A stretch of DNA of 16,157 bases from CAZHGD01 sp964531735 (GTDB lineage: Bacteria; Armatimonadota; UBA10988): positions 1 to 16,157 of the forward strand of contig CAZHGD010000169.1 in NCBI GenBank assembly GCA_964531735.1. Direction: 5' to 3'. A program made the position numbers and the translations under genes. This document shows, piece after piece, positions 1 through 7,148 of the stretch. Position 1 is the stretch's first letter; each line of letters opens with the position of its first letter. The notes under the pieces were generated by a model. It worked only from the letters and a program-made list of their open reading frames with translations, did not search any database and was not told the origin of the DNA.

Positions 1-66
1 GGTGCCGTCTTCGTCGGGCGTGAACGTGGGCACGTACCGCGCCAACAGCTCCTCTGGTGTGGCCAT
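1..66 (-). CDS. HicB-like antitoxin, N-terminal fragment (runs off left edge)
   Basis: Only the first 22 codons are in the window. The ATG lies 2 bp beyond the stop of the upstream HicA-type gene, with an AGGAG/AGGTGA ribosome binding site inside the last codons of that gene, so the two are translationally coupled. The visible peptide begins MATPEELLARY and ends TPDEDGT. An acidic D-E-D-G turn near the N-terminus is common at the start of HicB partially degraded RNase-H folds. HicB proteins bind and neutralise HicA and usually repress their own operon. The assignment rests mainly on the HicA-like neighbour and on gene order, because the DNA-binding end is not visible. Confidence 0.55.
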   Translation of the reverse strand, partial: MATPEELLARYVPTFTPDEDGT

Positions 67-68
67 GG

Positions 69-335
69 TCACCTCTCCTTGTCGCGGGCGCGCTTGGCGT
101 CGACCGCAGCCAGGACGTCACGCACGGCGGCCGGGCTGACGACTGCGCGGCTACCGTGCGGCAGCGCTACCACCAGGCTCTGGCCCTCACCGTTGGCCGG
201 ACGGAAGACCTGGTGGCTACCGGCGGTGCGCACCAGCACGTAGCCCGCCGCGCCAAGCGCTGGGGCCAACTCCTCGTGACGCACGTCCCGCGGATTGCGG
301 CGCATGCGCTCCAGCAGCTTGTCTAGACTGGACAC
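69..335 (-). CDS. hicA: HicA-type mRNA interferase toxin
   Basis: An 88-residue protein that matches HicA in length and pattern. It has an N-terminal helix (SLDKLLERMRRNPRDV), then EELAPALGAAGYVLVRTAGSHQVF with the G-S-H motif carrying the expected catalytic His (about residue 41), and a C-terminal strand-helix segment (VVSPAAVRDVLAAVD). HicA toxins are dsRBD-fold ribonucleases that cleave mRNA and are held in check by HicB. The GTG at 335 is chosen over the longer in-frame ATG at 440 because an AGGAG sits 8 bases upstream of the GTG. The extra N-terminal residues of the longer form are also encoded by a palindromic repeat and do not look like protein. The HicB-like gene follows directly, in toxin-first order. 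Confidence 0.8.
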   Translation of the reverse strand: MSSLDKLLERMRRNPRDVRHEELAPALGAAGYVLVRTAGSHQVFRPANGEGQSLVVALPHGSRAVVSPAAVRDVLAAVDAKRARDKER

Positions 336-384
336 CTGCGCGGCTCCTAGTACCAGACCACACTGATTCCAGCCCATACCTCGG

Positions 385-488
385 GCTTGCCCCGAGTAGG
401 CGCGAAGCGCCGTATCGAGGGGCCATCGCCGGACCAGCACTGTCGTGCGGCCCTTCGATACGCGGCTTCGCCGCTACTCAGGGCAAGC
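385..488. repeat. Inverted pair of 40-bp REP-like repeats
   Basis: Two 40-base copies at 385-424 and 449-488 lie in inverted orientation, separated by 24 bases. They differ at six positions. Each copy contains its own perfect hairpin: GGCGC-GAA-GCGCC in the first and GCGGC-TTC-GCCGC in the second. Four of the six differences fall in this inner stem and are paired, so pairing is kept. This layout is typical of REP/BIME-type elements. No transposase gene is nearby in the window. Confidence 0.75.
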
Positions 489-564
489 TCTGGTTTGGTC
501 TACAATCAGGTTGGTGCTAGTGTCGTGTTCGAGACAAACCGGAATCACTAACGAACGCCAGGGC

Positions 565-638
565 GCCACTGGCAGCTTGCCTGCCAGTGCTTCGACGAGC
601 CGGCTTGCAGGAAGCACTGGCAGCGAGCTGCCAGTGGC
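565..638. repeat. Inverted repeat with arms of 29 and 28 bp (CACTGGCAGC..GCCAGTG family)
   Basis: The arms at 565-593 and 611-638 are near-perfect reverse complements, differing by one insertion and a base or two at the centre. Each arm is itself palindromic (CACTGGCAGC and GCCAGTG). The full element could fold as one long hairpin or as two small ones. Its sequence is unrelated to the repeat at 385-488. Confidence 0.75.
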
Positions 639-724
639 ACCCAGCAGGGCGAGCCCGCTGTCCGGTGGTATCGGTTTGCACGAATCACCGCACTAAGCAG
701 CCGTTCGGAGAGCCTGTCCGGTAG

Positions 725-801
725 GGGCGGGCCTTGTGCCCGCCCTGTCGTAGGCCGGTAAGCGCTTGGTGGCCCGCAACCGGGCGACCCTTGGGTCGCC
801 C
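725..801. repeat. Two short palindromes of a GTAGGGGCG-type dispersed repeat
   Basis: A hairpin at 725-745 (GGGCGGGC, 5-base loop, GCCCGCCC) and a second at 782-801 (GGGCGACCC, TT, GGGTCGCCC) face each other. The flanks are also related in inverted orientation: GTCCGGTAGGGGCG begins near 716 and CGCCCCTACGGGAC ends at 810. They look like two diverged members of one dispersed GC-rich palindrome family. Either could also act as a weak transcription stop, but there is no following T-run. Confidence 0.65.
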
Positions 802-966
802 CTACGGGACAACGTCACCGGGAGGCTGCTTGGTGTCATTGTAACCGTCTGTAGTTCGCGACGCAAACGACGGCCGGAGCCCTCCGCTCTTGCCCTCGTC
901 CCCGCCACCTGCTAGCGTACCCGCCACGAGGTGTGCGCTGTCGCACGCCGACCGGGGTTGCCGACC

Positions 967-3099
967 ATGAGAGAAGCTGCCATTGCCGTGCTGGTCACCA
1001 TGCCGCTGCTCGCCTCGGGTGCCGAGCTGAAGGAGTGGCCGCCGCGCGAGTACCTGCTCAACAGCCTGGTCAAGGGCATCGAGCCGATCCTGAAGAGCCA
1101 GGACCTGGCCACCGGCCGGTTCGGTGGCAAGCCGTGGATCTGCGGGGATCAGAACGTGGTCTTGACGCTGGCCGCGGCCTGGTCCATCGAGGACAAGGCC
1201 AACCCGTGGTACCACAACCAGCGGGTGCTGACGGCCATCGCCAAGGGCGGCGAGGCGCTGGTGGACGACCAGGACGCCAAGGGCATGTGGACCTTCCGCA
1301 AGAAGGACAACTCCACCTGGGGCCAGATCCACATGCCGTGGACCTACAGCCGCTGGATCCGCGCTTACGTGCTGGTGCGCGACGCGCTGCCGGCCGAATC
1401 GCGCGCCAAGTGGGAGAAGGGCCTGCGGCTGGGCTTCACCGGCATCCGCCGCTATGCCGACGGCGGCGTGCACAACATTCCGACGCACCACGCCATGGCG
1501 CTCTACATTGCCGGGCTGGCCTTCGGCAACGAGGAATGGCAGCAGGCGGCGCGCAAGTTCATGGCCCGCGCGGTCGGCACGCAGAACCCGGCCGGGTTCT
1601 GGGTCGAGAACTTCGGGCCGGTAGTGGGCTACAACGAGGTCTACGTCGAGGCCCTCGGCATCTACTACAGCTTCGCCAAGGACCCGGTGGTGCTGGAGGC
1701 GCTGCGCCGGTCGGCGCAGTTCCATGCCGCGGTGCTCTGGCCCGACGGGTCGTCGGTGGCCTGCATCGACGAGCGGCAGATCTACCACCCCGGCATCGAG
1801 ATCGGCAACGTCGGCTTCACCTGGACGCCCGAAGGCCGCGGGTTCCTGCGCCAGCAGATGGGTCTCTACATGGCCAGCCGCGACGTGGTGTCGGCCGAAT
1901 ACGCGGCCAACCTGCTGCTGTGTGGCGGGACCGGCGACAGCATCAGGCCGGCGGCGGCCGGCGACCGGGCCAGCGCGGCGATTGGCAACCGCGACGCGCT
2001 GATTGTGCGGCGCAAGCCCTGGCAGTGGGCCATGTCGTCGTATGCCTGTCCGGTGCCGAAGAGCCGGTGGCACCAGGACCGGCAGAACCTGCTGGATGTC
2101 TACTGCGACGGCCTCGGCCTGGTGGCCGGCGGCGGCAACACCAAGCTCCAGCCGCTCTGGTCCACCTTCACCGTGGGCGACGTGGCGCTGCTCCGGCATC
2201 GCGACGGCGACGAGAACCCGAACTTCACGCCCACCATCGACCTGCGCTGGACGCCCGACAAGGCGCGCATTGAGGGTGAGGGCGAGCAGTTGGTGCTCAG
2301 CTACGGCGCCACCGAATGCCGCGTCGGCTGCGAGGTGCAGCCCGACCAGAGCCTGAAGCTGACCTATCAGGCGCCGCCCGAGGCGCGCGTGGCGGCGCAC
2401 TTGCCGTTGATGAAGCGAGGACCGAAGCTCCGCCTGGCCGACGGGCGCACGCTACCCCTGGGCGAGCAGCTCGACCTGTCGCGGGCCGAGACCGGTCCGT
2501 GGTTCAGCTATGGCGGGCTGCGCGTGACCATGCCGGAAGGCGCGCGGCTCGTCTGGCCGGCAAAGCAGCACGACCCGTACAAGAAAGACGGCAGCGCCAC
2601 GCTGCAGACCGCCAAGCTGGTGGTGGTGATGCCATTCGGACCGGGCCGTGACCGCTACGAGGTGAACCTGGCACCCCTGCCGCCCGAGCAGTTCACCGGC
2701 CACGTGTTCGACGCGCGCGAGCTGAAGTGCCAGGTGACCGGCGACGGCTACACCAAGCGCCTGGACGACCTGCGCTCGCAACTGCTCGGCACGCGGGTGG
2801 TGGGCACCGCGCTCACCTTTACCTTGCCGGCCGTGCCGGCGGGCAAGTACGAGCTGCTGGCCGATTTCGTCTTGGCCTGGGTCTATGGCATCGTCGAGGT
2901 GAGCGTCGACGGCCAGGTGGTCGGCCAGCGCTTCGATGCCTACGCGCCCGGCGTCGATGAGGAAGGCGAACGCGCGTCGTTCGGCCCGGTGACGCTGTCG
3001 GCCGGCGAGCACCGGGTCACGCTGAAGGTGGTCGGCAAGAACGCCCAGGCAACCGGCTATCTGGTGAGTGTGCGGAAGTGGCTGCTCCGGGCGCAGTAG
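967..3099 (+). CDS. Secreted alpha-toroid protein, heparinase/alginate-lyase-like, with C-terminal beta-sandwich
   Basis: A 710-residue exported protein. The ATG at 967 gives a compact signal peptide (MREAAIAVLVTMPLLASGA); the upstream GTG at 931 would add 12 residues that spoil it. Residues about 20-340 are helical with regularly spaced aromatic and polar motifs, like the (alpha/alpha) toroid of polysaccharide lyases. HNIPTHHAMAL (about 169-179) and GYNEVYVEALGIYY (from about 221) carry Asn, His and Tyr residues that could form a lyase active site. A beta-rich middle (about 380-580) and a terminal jelly-roll-like domain (about 585-710, with V.VDGQVVG and L.AGEHRVTLKVVG) resemble carbohydrate-binding modules. 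By analogy it would cleave an acidic polysaccharide in the periplasm or outside the cell. The exact family and substrate are not recognised. It ends 57 bp from the convergent gene at 3157. Confidence 0.6.
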   Translation: MREAAIAVLVTMPLLASGAELKEWPPREYLLNSLVKGIEPILKSQDLATGRFGGKPWICGDQNVVLTLAAAWSIEDKANPWYHNQRVLTAIAKGGEALVDDQDAKGMWTFRKKDNSTWGQIHMPWTYSRWIRAYVLVRDALPAESRAKWEKGLRLGFTGIRRYADGGVHNIPTHHAMALYIAGLAFGNEEWQQAARKFMARAVGTQNPAGFWVENFGPVVGYNEVYVEALGIYYSFAKDPVVLEALRRSAQFHAAVLWPDGSSVACIDERQIYHPGIEIGNVGFTWTPEGRGFLRQQMGLYMASRDVVSAEYAANLLLCGGTGDSIRPAAAGDRASAAIGNRDALIVRRKPWQWAMSSYACPVPKSRWHQDRQNLLDVYCDGLGLVAGGGNTKLQPLWSTFTVGDVALLRHRDGDENPNFTPTIDLRWTPDKARIEGEGEQLVLSYGATECRVGCEVQPDQSLKLTYQAPPEARVAAHLPLMKRGPKLRLADGRTLPLGEQLDLSRAETGPWFSYGGLRVTMPEGARLVWPAKQHDPYKKDGSATLQTAKLVVVMPFGPGRDRYEVNLAPLPPEQFTGHVFDARELKCQVTGDGYTKRLDDLRSQLLGTRVVGTALTFTLPAVPAGKYELLADFVLAWVYGIVEVSVDGQVVGQRFDAYAPGVDEEGERASFGPVTLSAGEHRVTLKVVGKNAQATGYLVSVRKWLLRAQ

Positions 3100-3156
3100 G
3101 GCTGCGGGCCACGGCTGGCCGTCTGGGCAGCCGACCGCAGCGGGCGGCCGGCGCGG

Positions 3157-3609
3157 TTACTGGCGCGTGTTCGCCGGCGCCACGGCCCTTGTGATGCCCG
3201 GCACCATCCAGCCCTTGGCGATCTTGACTGGGGCGCCGACCTGGCTCGCCACCGACCGGCCGGCCGAACCGCAGTGCGGCTCGAGGCTGTCCATTTCCTG
3301 GAGCATCACCTCTTCCGGGACCCCGATGGCCTCCGCACAGGCGGCCGCCGTGTTGACCAGGGCGCGGGCCAGCGGGTCGAGGTGCTTGGCGTCGCACCCG
3401 AAGTGGGCCCGGATGCGGATGATGTCCCGGGCGCAGCCCTCGGGGTACTGCCAGAAGCGCGTCAGGAAGTCCAGCACGCCGACATCCGGCTGGAACTCCG
3501 ATCGCGCGTCCCAGTACTCCGGGTCCTCAATGGGCAGCGCCTCCAACGCCTCGCAGGCATCGATGATCCCATTCATGGTGTCGCGAATGAGCTGCCAGTC
3601 TGTCGCCAT
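3157..3609 (-). CDS. Hypothetical protein, 150 aa
   Basis: A family that I do not recognise. The start ATG at 3609 has AGGAGG five bases upstream and a plausible promoter just beyond, so the gene is probably real. The protein has no signal peptide and no membrane segment, and is likely cytoplasmic. Residues 1-110 are predicted mainly helical and acidic, with aromatic residues in the first half (EYWDARSEF, RFWQYPEG) and five cysteines (C19, C59, C72, C91, C113) without a CxxC motif. The last 35 residues are neutral to basic and rich in Gly, Ala, Val and Pro, probably a loose tail. It lies between two carbohydrate-active genes on the opposite strand, with nothing to tie it to them functionally. 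Confidence 0.65.
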   Translation of the reverse strand: MATDWQLIRDTMNGIIDACEALEALPIEDPEYWDARSEFQPDVGVLDFLTRFWQYPEGCARDIIRIRAHFGCDAKHLDPLARALVNTAAACAEAIGVPEEVMLQEMDSLEPHCGSAGRSVASQVGAPVKIAKGWMVPGITRAVAPANTRQ

Positions 3610-3638
3610 CGCGTCCTCCTGCCGACTGGGTTGGCAAG

Positions 3639-3668
3639 AGTATATCGAACGGCAGTTGGCCAGGTCCA
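3639..3668 (-). promoter_or_regulatory. Putative sigma70-type promoter of the 150-aa gene
   Basis: On the minus strand, TATACT (3644-3639, five of six matches to the -10 consensus) is preceded by TGGACC (3668-3663, four of six matches to -35) at an 18-base spacer. This predicts a transcript start near 3632 and a leader of about 22 bases ahead of the AGGAGG site and the ATG at 3609. An AT-rich hexamer is conspicuous in this GC-rich setting. It is a consensus match only. Confidence 0.4.
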
Positions 3669-3752
3669 CGGTCTCACGAAGTGCAGGCCAGTGACCTCGG
3701 CAGGAGATGCCCACCGGCCGACGGATGATGCCATCGGAAGGACGTCACCACC

Positions 3753-5600
3753 ATGCCAGCCGCCAGCCTCCTGCACTACGCCGACCAGGCCCTGACCCTG
3801 ACCACCCCCTGGGGCACCGCTCGCGGTGAGGTGCTGGTGAATGACACTTCACCGGACGATCCGCTCAGCCCCTGGCGCGTCGAGGTGGTGCCCGGCGCCG
3901 CCGGATCACTGGCGGTGCGGGTGACCAACCCGACCGACCGGCCGCAGATGCTGCGCACGGTGACCTTTGCGCGGTGGGCGCCCGGCGCGTTCGAGTCGCC
4001 GCTGCCCACCGCCGAGTTCCGCGAGCTGGTCCACGGCGGCAGCTTCCTGGCGCTGAACGCCGGCGTGCGGCCGGTCGGGCGCAAGACGCCCTGGCTCGAT
4101 CATGTCGTGCCCAGCGCCATGTTCACCGTCTACCAGCGCGAGGGCGGCGCGGCGCTGCTGCTGGGCGTGCTGCCGCCGCTGGGCGGGGCGTTTGCGGAGC
4201 TGGTCACCCTCCACTCCGCCCCGCACCTGGAAGGTGACTTCGGCTGTGAGGCGCGCCATCGCTTCGACGCGCAGGTGCCGCCGGGCGGCAGTCTGCTCAC
4301 CTCGCCGCTGGTGGCGCTGAGCGGTGACTGCGGCACCGATCTGATGGCCGAGTACGGCGCGCTGTGGCGCGACACGCTGTCACGGCTGCCGGCCAAACCC
4401 GTCTATGTCGGCTGGAACAGTTGGGACCTGTACAGCGGCGCGGTGACGCGCGAAGACATGGACGACAACCTGCACGCGGCCGACGAGCTGCTCGGCGGCG
4501 CGCTGCAGGCGTTCGTGATCGACGAAGGCTGGGAGCGGCAGTGGGGTTCCTGGCAGCCCAATGGCAAGTTCGCCGCCGGCCTGGCCGACTTCTGCGCGCA
4601 CGTGAAGCGCCACGGCAAGGTGCCGGGCGTCTGGACCGCGCCGCTGCTGGTCAACACCTACAACCCGCTCTATCTGGCGCACCCGGAGTGGTTCGCCGCC
4701 CGGGCCGACGGGCAGCCGCAGATCGACAGCTACTCGTATGGCCCCATGGCCTATCTCGACCCGACGCAGCCGGCGGTCATCGACCACTTGGCACAGTTGT
4801 TCCGACAACTGCGCGCCGATGGGTTCGACTACTTCAAGGTCGACTTCAGCCACTGCATCCTCAACGCGGTGCGTTTCGCCGACCCGACCGTGCCGCGCGC
4901 CGAGCTCATCCGCCGGGCCTTCGCGGCCATTCGCCGGGCGATTGGCGACGATGCCTATCTGCTCTCCTGCGGCTCGCCCTACGAATCGGTGGCCGGCCTG
5001 GTCGACGCGGTGCGCACCACCGGCGATATCCACATCTACTGGGGCCACATCCTGACCAACTGCGGCAGTCTGTCGGTGAAGTGGTGGATGCAGGGCAACG
5101 TGTGCAACGGCGACCCCGACTTCCTGGTGGTCCGTGGCCCCGAGACGGCCGTACCGCCGTATGGCCGCCGACAGGTGGTCAGCCCGATGCCGCCCAGCGG
5201 CGGCTGGGTCAGCGGGCGCGAGTTCAACGAGACCGAGGCGCGCGTCTACGCGCTGCTGGTCCACCTGACCGGCGGCGACGTGATCCTGGGTGACGCGCTA
5301 CGGCAACTGCACCCGAACGGCCTGGACCTGCTGCGCGCGGTGCTCACGCCGCGCCCGGCGGCGGTCCCGGTGGACCTGTTCTGCAGCGAGCAGGACCTGC
5401 CACGGATCTGGATCAGCCGGGGCGCTGAGGACACCTTGGTGGGCCTGTTCAACTGGAGCGAGAAGACGGCCCGCACGGTGTTCGACCCGGCGCGCTACGG
5501 GCTGACCGGTGCGCCGACCGACTTCTGGACCGGCGAACCGGCGCCGATCCCCGAGCAGATGGCGCGCCGCAGCGCCGTGGGGCTGCGGTACCGTCACTGA
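3753..5600 (+). CDS. GH36-type alpha-galactosidase-like glycoside hydrolase
   Basis: A 615-residue protein with clan GH-D hallmarks. An N-terminal beta-sandwich spans about residues 1-200. The (beta/alpha)8 barrel opens with VGWNSWDLYSG (220-224 is GWNSW). It is followed by the IDEGW motif at 256-260, DYFKVDF with the expected nucleophile Asp364 (K362-V-D364), and RTTGD with the expected acid/base Asp425 (R421-x-x-x-D425). A short beta domain ends the protein (VGLFNWSEK onwards). Family members hydrolyse alpha-galactosides such as raffinose-type sugars or galactomannan side chains. No signal peptide is visible, so it probably acts in the cytoplasm on imported oligosaccharides. The start has only a weak GGAAGG, 11 bases upstream. 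The last codon is 9 bp from the convergent membrane-protein gene. Exact substrate is uncertain; both catalytic acids appear intact. Confidence 0.82.
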   Translation: MPAASLLHYADQALTLTTPWGTARGEVLVNDTSPDDPLSPWRVEVVPGAAGSLAVRVTNPTDRPQMLRTVTFARWAPGAFESPLPTAEFRELVHGGSFLALNAGVRPVGRKTPWLDHVVPSAMFTVYQREGGAALLLGVLPPLGGAFAELVTLHSAPHLEGDFGCEARHRFDAQVPPGGSLLTSPLVALSGDCGTDLMAEYGALWRDTLSRLPAKPVYVGWNSWDLYSGAVTREDMDDNLHAADELLGGALQAFVIDEGWERQWGSWQPNGKFAAGLADFCAHVKRHGKVPGVWTAPLLVNTYNPLYLAHPEWFAARADGQPQIDSYSYGPMAYLDPTQPAVIDHLAQLFRQLRADGFDYFKVDFSHCILNAVRFADPTVPRAELIRRAFAAIRRAIGDDAYLLSCGSPYESVAGLVDAVRTTGDIHIYWGHILTNCGSLSVKWWMQGNVCNGDPDFLVVRGPETAVPPYGRRQVVSPMPPSGGWVSGREFNETEARVYALLVHLTGGDVILGDALRQLHPNGLDLLRAVLTPRPAAVPVDLFCSEQDLPRIWISRGAEDTLVGLFNWSEKTARTVFDPARYGLTGAPTDFWTGEPAPIPEQMARRSAVGLRYRH

Positions 5601-5609
5601 CCGGCGCTG

Positions 5610-7148
5610 TCAGAGGGTCGGCAGTTCGCTCAACCGGTAGTGCGGCCCTTCGCGGAGCACCGGGCCGGCCGGCCACGGTGCGCGGTCGGGCGGCGGCGGC
5701 TCGCGATCGGCCGTGGCGTCCAGGGACTCCAGCCGCAACACCCGCCGGTAGCGCGCGAGGGCCGCGGGCGGCACGCGGTCCTGGCGGACCGGCACGCGCA
5801 TCAGGAAGCCGGCCCACCACATCAGGCCCTTGTCGGCCAGCACCACCGTGCGTGCCGGATCGGTCACGATGGTGCGCATTGCGCGCAGCTCGGCGGCCTG
5901 GTCGGCGGTGATCACCTGCGGCGTGATGCCGCGCGACAGATCGCCGCCGCCCAAGCCGCCGCCGACGGAGGTGACGGCGAGCGCGCCGACGACCAGCGCC
6001 GGCCAGAGTCGCCGGCCGGCCGCCGCCCGCCGGCAGAGCGTGTCCATCAGCACCACCGCGGCCGGCACTGGGGCCATCAGCACCAGGCGCTTGAAGTACT
6101 CCTCATTGAGCAGCGGACAGGCCAGCAAGGCGGCGCAGACGCCGGCGCCGACGACCACCGCCAGCCGGGCGCGGTCGGTCGTGTGGCGCGCGGGCCAGAG
6201 GGTCCAGGCGCCCCAGGCCAGCAAGGCGTAGACCGCCAGGCAGACCAGCCGGCCGAGCGGGTCGAGCGGGCGTTCGCCGGGCGGGTGCCGGAACAGCTCC
6301 AGCGGCGCGCAAAGGAGCGCCACGCCCCGGCGCGGCGAGGCCAGCACCACGCACACCAGCACCAGGCAGGTGGCGACCACCACGCCGCAGAGCGTCGTGT
6401 CGACCTGCCGCCAGGTCGGCCGGCGTGACGGAGCCACGAACACCAGCACGGCGGTGACCGCCAGCACCACCGCGGCGCCGAAGACGCCGACATGGGTCAG
6501 GCCGGCCAACAGCAGGGCCAGCGCCGCGGTGACCCAGTGGCGCTGGCCACCGTGGGCCAGTGCCTGGTGCAACGCCCCAGCCAGGGCGGCCAGCCACACC
6601 AGGCCGAGCGAGTTCTTCTGGAAGTCGCCGGCCATGCGCAGCTCCGGCAGTGAGACCGTGGCCAGCAAGCCGGCCGCGGCCAAGCCCACGGCGAGCGAGA
6701 TCCGCGCGCGGCGGTCGGCCACTTCGCGCGCCCAGGCGCCACCGAGTGCGAACAGCGCCACGGCGACGAAGGTCGGCGCCAGGCAGTCCACCAGTCGCGC
6801 CGCCAGCACGGTCGCGTCGTCGAGCCCGCCGCCCGCGACGAGCCTCAGCAGCTTGGCCACGCCGGCCTGGATCACGAAGGTCAGGGGCAGGTCGTGGTAG
6901 GCCAGCCGGCCGTGTTCCAGCAAGGCGCGCGTCTGCAACGGGTAGTAGCCGGCATCCATGCCCGTCGGCCAGGTCGTGGAGAAGCTGACCCAGGCGCGCA
7001 TGGCCACCGCCGCCAGGAGCACGGCGCCGAGCGCCAGCCACAGCTCCGGGCGGCCGGCCAGCGATGGTGAGTGGGTCTCGACGGCCGCTGGCGAATCCGT
7101 CAACGATCGCGGCGAAAGTGCCGCCAGCTCATTTGGCGAGCAGCTCAT
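5610..7148 (-). CDS. Polytopic membrane protein, GT-C glycosyltransferase-like
   Basis: A 512-residue protein with about ten hydrophobic segments, starting at LWLALGAVLLAAVAM (about 36-50) and running to WPALVVGALAVTSV (about 382-395), then a soluble C-terminal tail. The first periplasmic loop has GMDAGYYPLQTRALLEHG with an acidic residue (D65) where GT-C enzymes carry a catalytic Asp. NEEYFKRLVLMAPVPAAVVL (about 348-367) resembles a late GT39-like helix. GT-C enzymes move sugars from polyprenyl-phosphate carriers to proteins, lipids or glycans in the periplasm. The ATG at 7148 overlaps the upstream phosphoesterase gene by 20 bp and has no good ribosome site of its own, implying coupling. The frame stays open far upstream, but that part is a shadow of the phosphoesterase gene. 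The family call is a topology-level judgement. Confidence 0.6.
   Translation of the reverse strand: MSCSPNELAALSPRSLTDSPAAVETHSPSLAGRPELWLALGAVLLAAVAMRAWVSFSTTWPTGMDAGYYPLQTRALLEHGRLAYHDLPLTFVIQAGVAKLLRLVAGGGLDDATVLAARLVDCLAPTFVAVALFALGGAWAREVADRRARISLAVGLAAAGLLATVSLPELRMAGDFQKNSLGLVWLAALAGALHQALAHGGQRHWVTAALALLLAGLTHVGVFGAAVVLAVTAVLVFVAPSRRPTWRQVDTTLCGVVVATCLVLVCVVLASPRRGVALLCAPLELFRHPPGERPLDPLGRLVCLAVYALLAWGAWTLWPARHTTDRARLAVVVGAGVCAALLACPLLNEEYFKRLVLMAPVPAAVVLMDTLCRRAAAGRRLWPALVVGALAVTSVGGGLGGGDLSRGITPQVITADQAAELRAMRTIVTDPARTVVLADKGLMWWAGFLMRVPVRQDRVPPAALARYRRVLRLESLDATADREPPPPDRAPWPAGPVLREGPHYRLSELPTL

Larger units (their letters stand above)
336..966. other. Gene-free, repeat-rich intergenic region
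   Basis: About 630 bases lie between the HicA-type gene and the secreted alpha-toroid protein. No open frame here resembles a protein. The stretch contains three unrelated palindromic repeat families (annotated separately at 385-488, 565-638 and 725-801). The remaining sequence, including roughly 802-966 upstream of the next gene, holds no promoter or terminator that I could call with confidence. Confidence 0.7.

Noticed and set aside
445..696. Plus-strand open frame of 83 codons in the repeat-rich gap
   Set aside because: It is made largely of the palindromic repeats themselves and has no ribosome site or protein-like pattern.
385..801. CRISPR array
   Set aside because: The repeats are inverted, of three unrelated types and without regular spacers, and no cas gene is present.
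802..2400. Long antisense open frame (532 codons) across the lyase-like gene
   Set aside because: The translation is Ala/Arg/His/Gln-rich with no domain signature and lies opposite a well-supported gene. Such frames are expected from high third-position GC.
3100..3132. Possible bidirectional terminator between the lyase-like gene and the 150-aa gene
   Set aside because: GGCTGC..GCAGCC and GGCC..GGCC can pair, but the stem is broken and asymmetric and no T-run follows on either strand.
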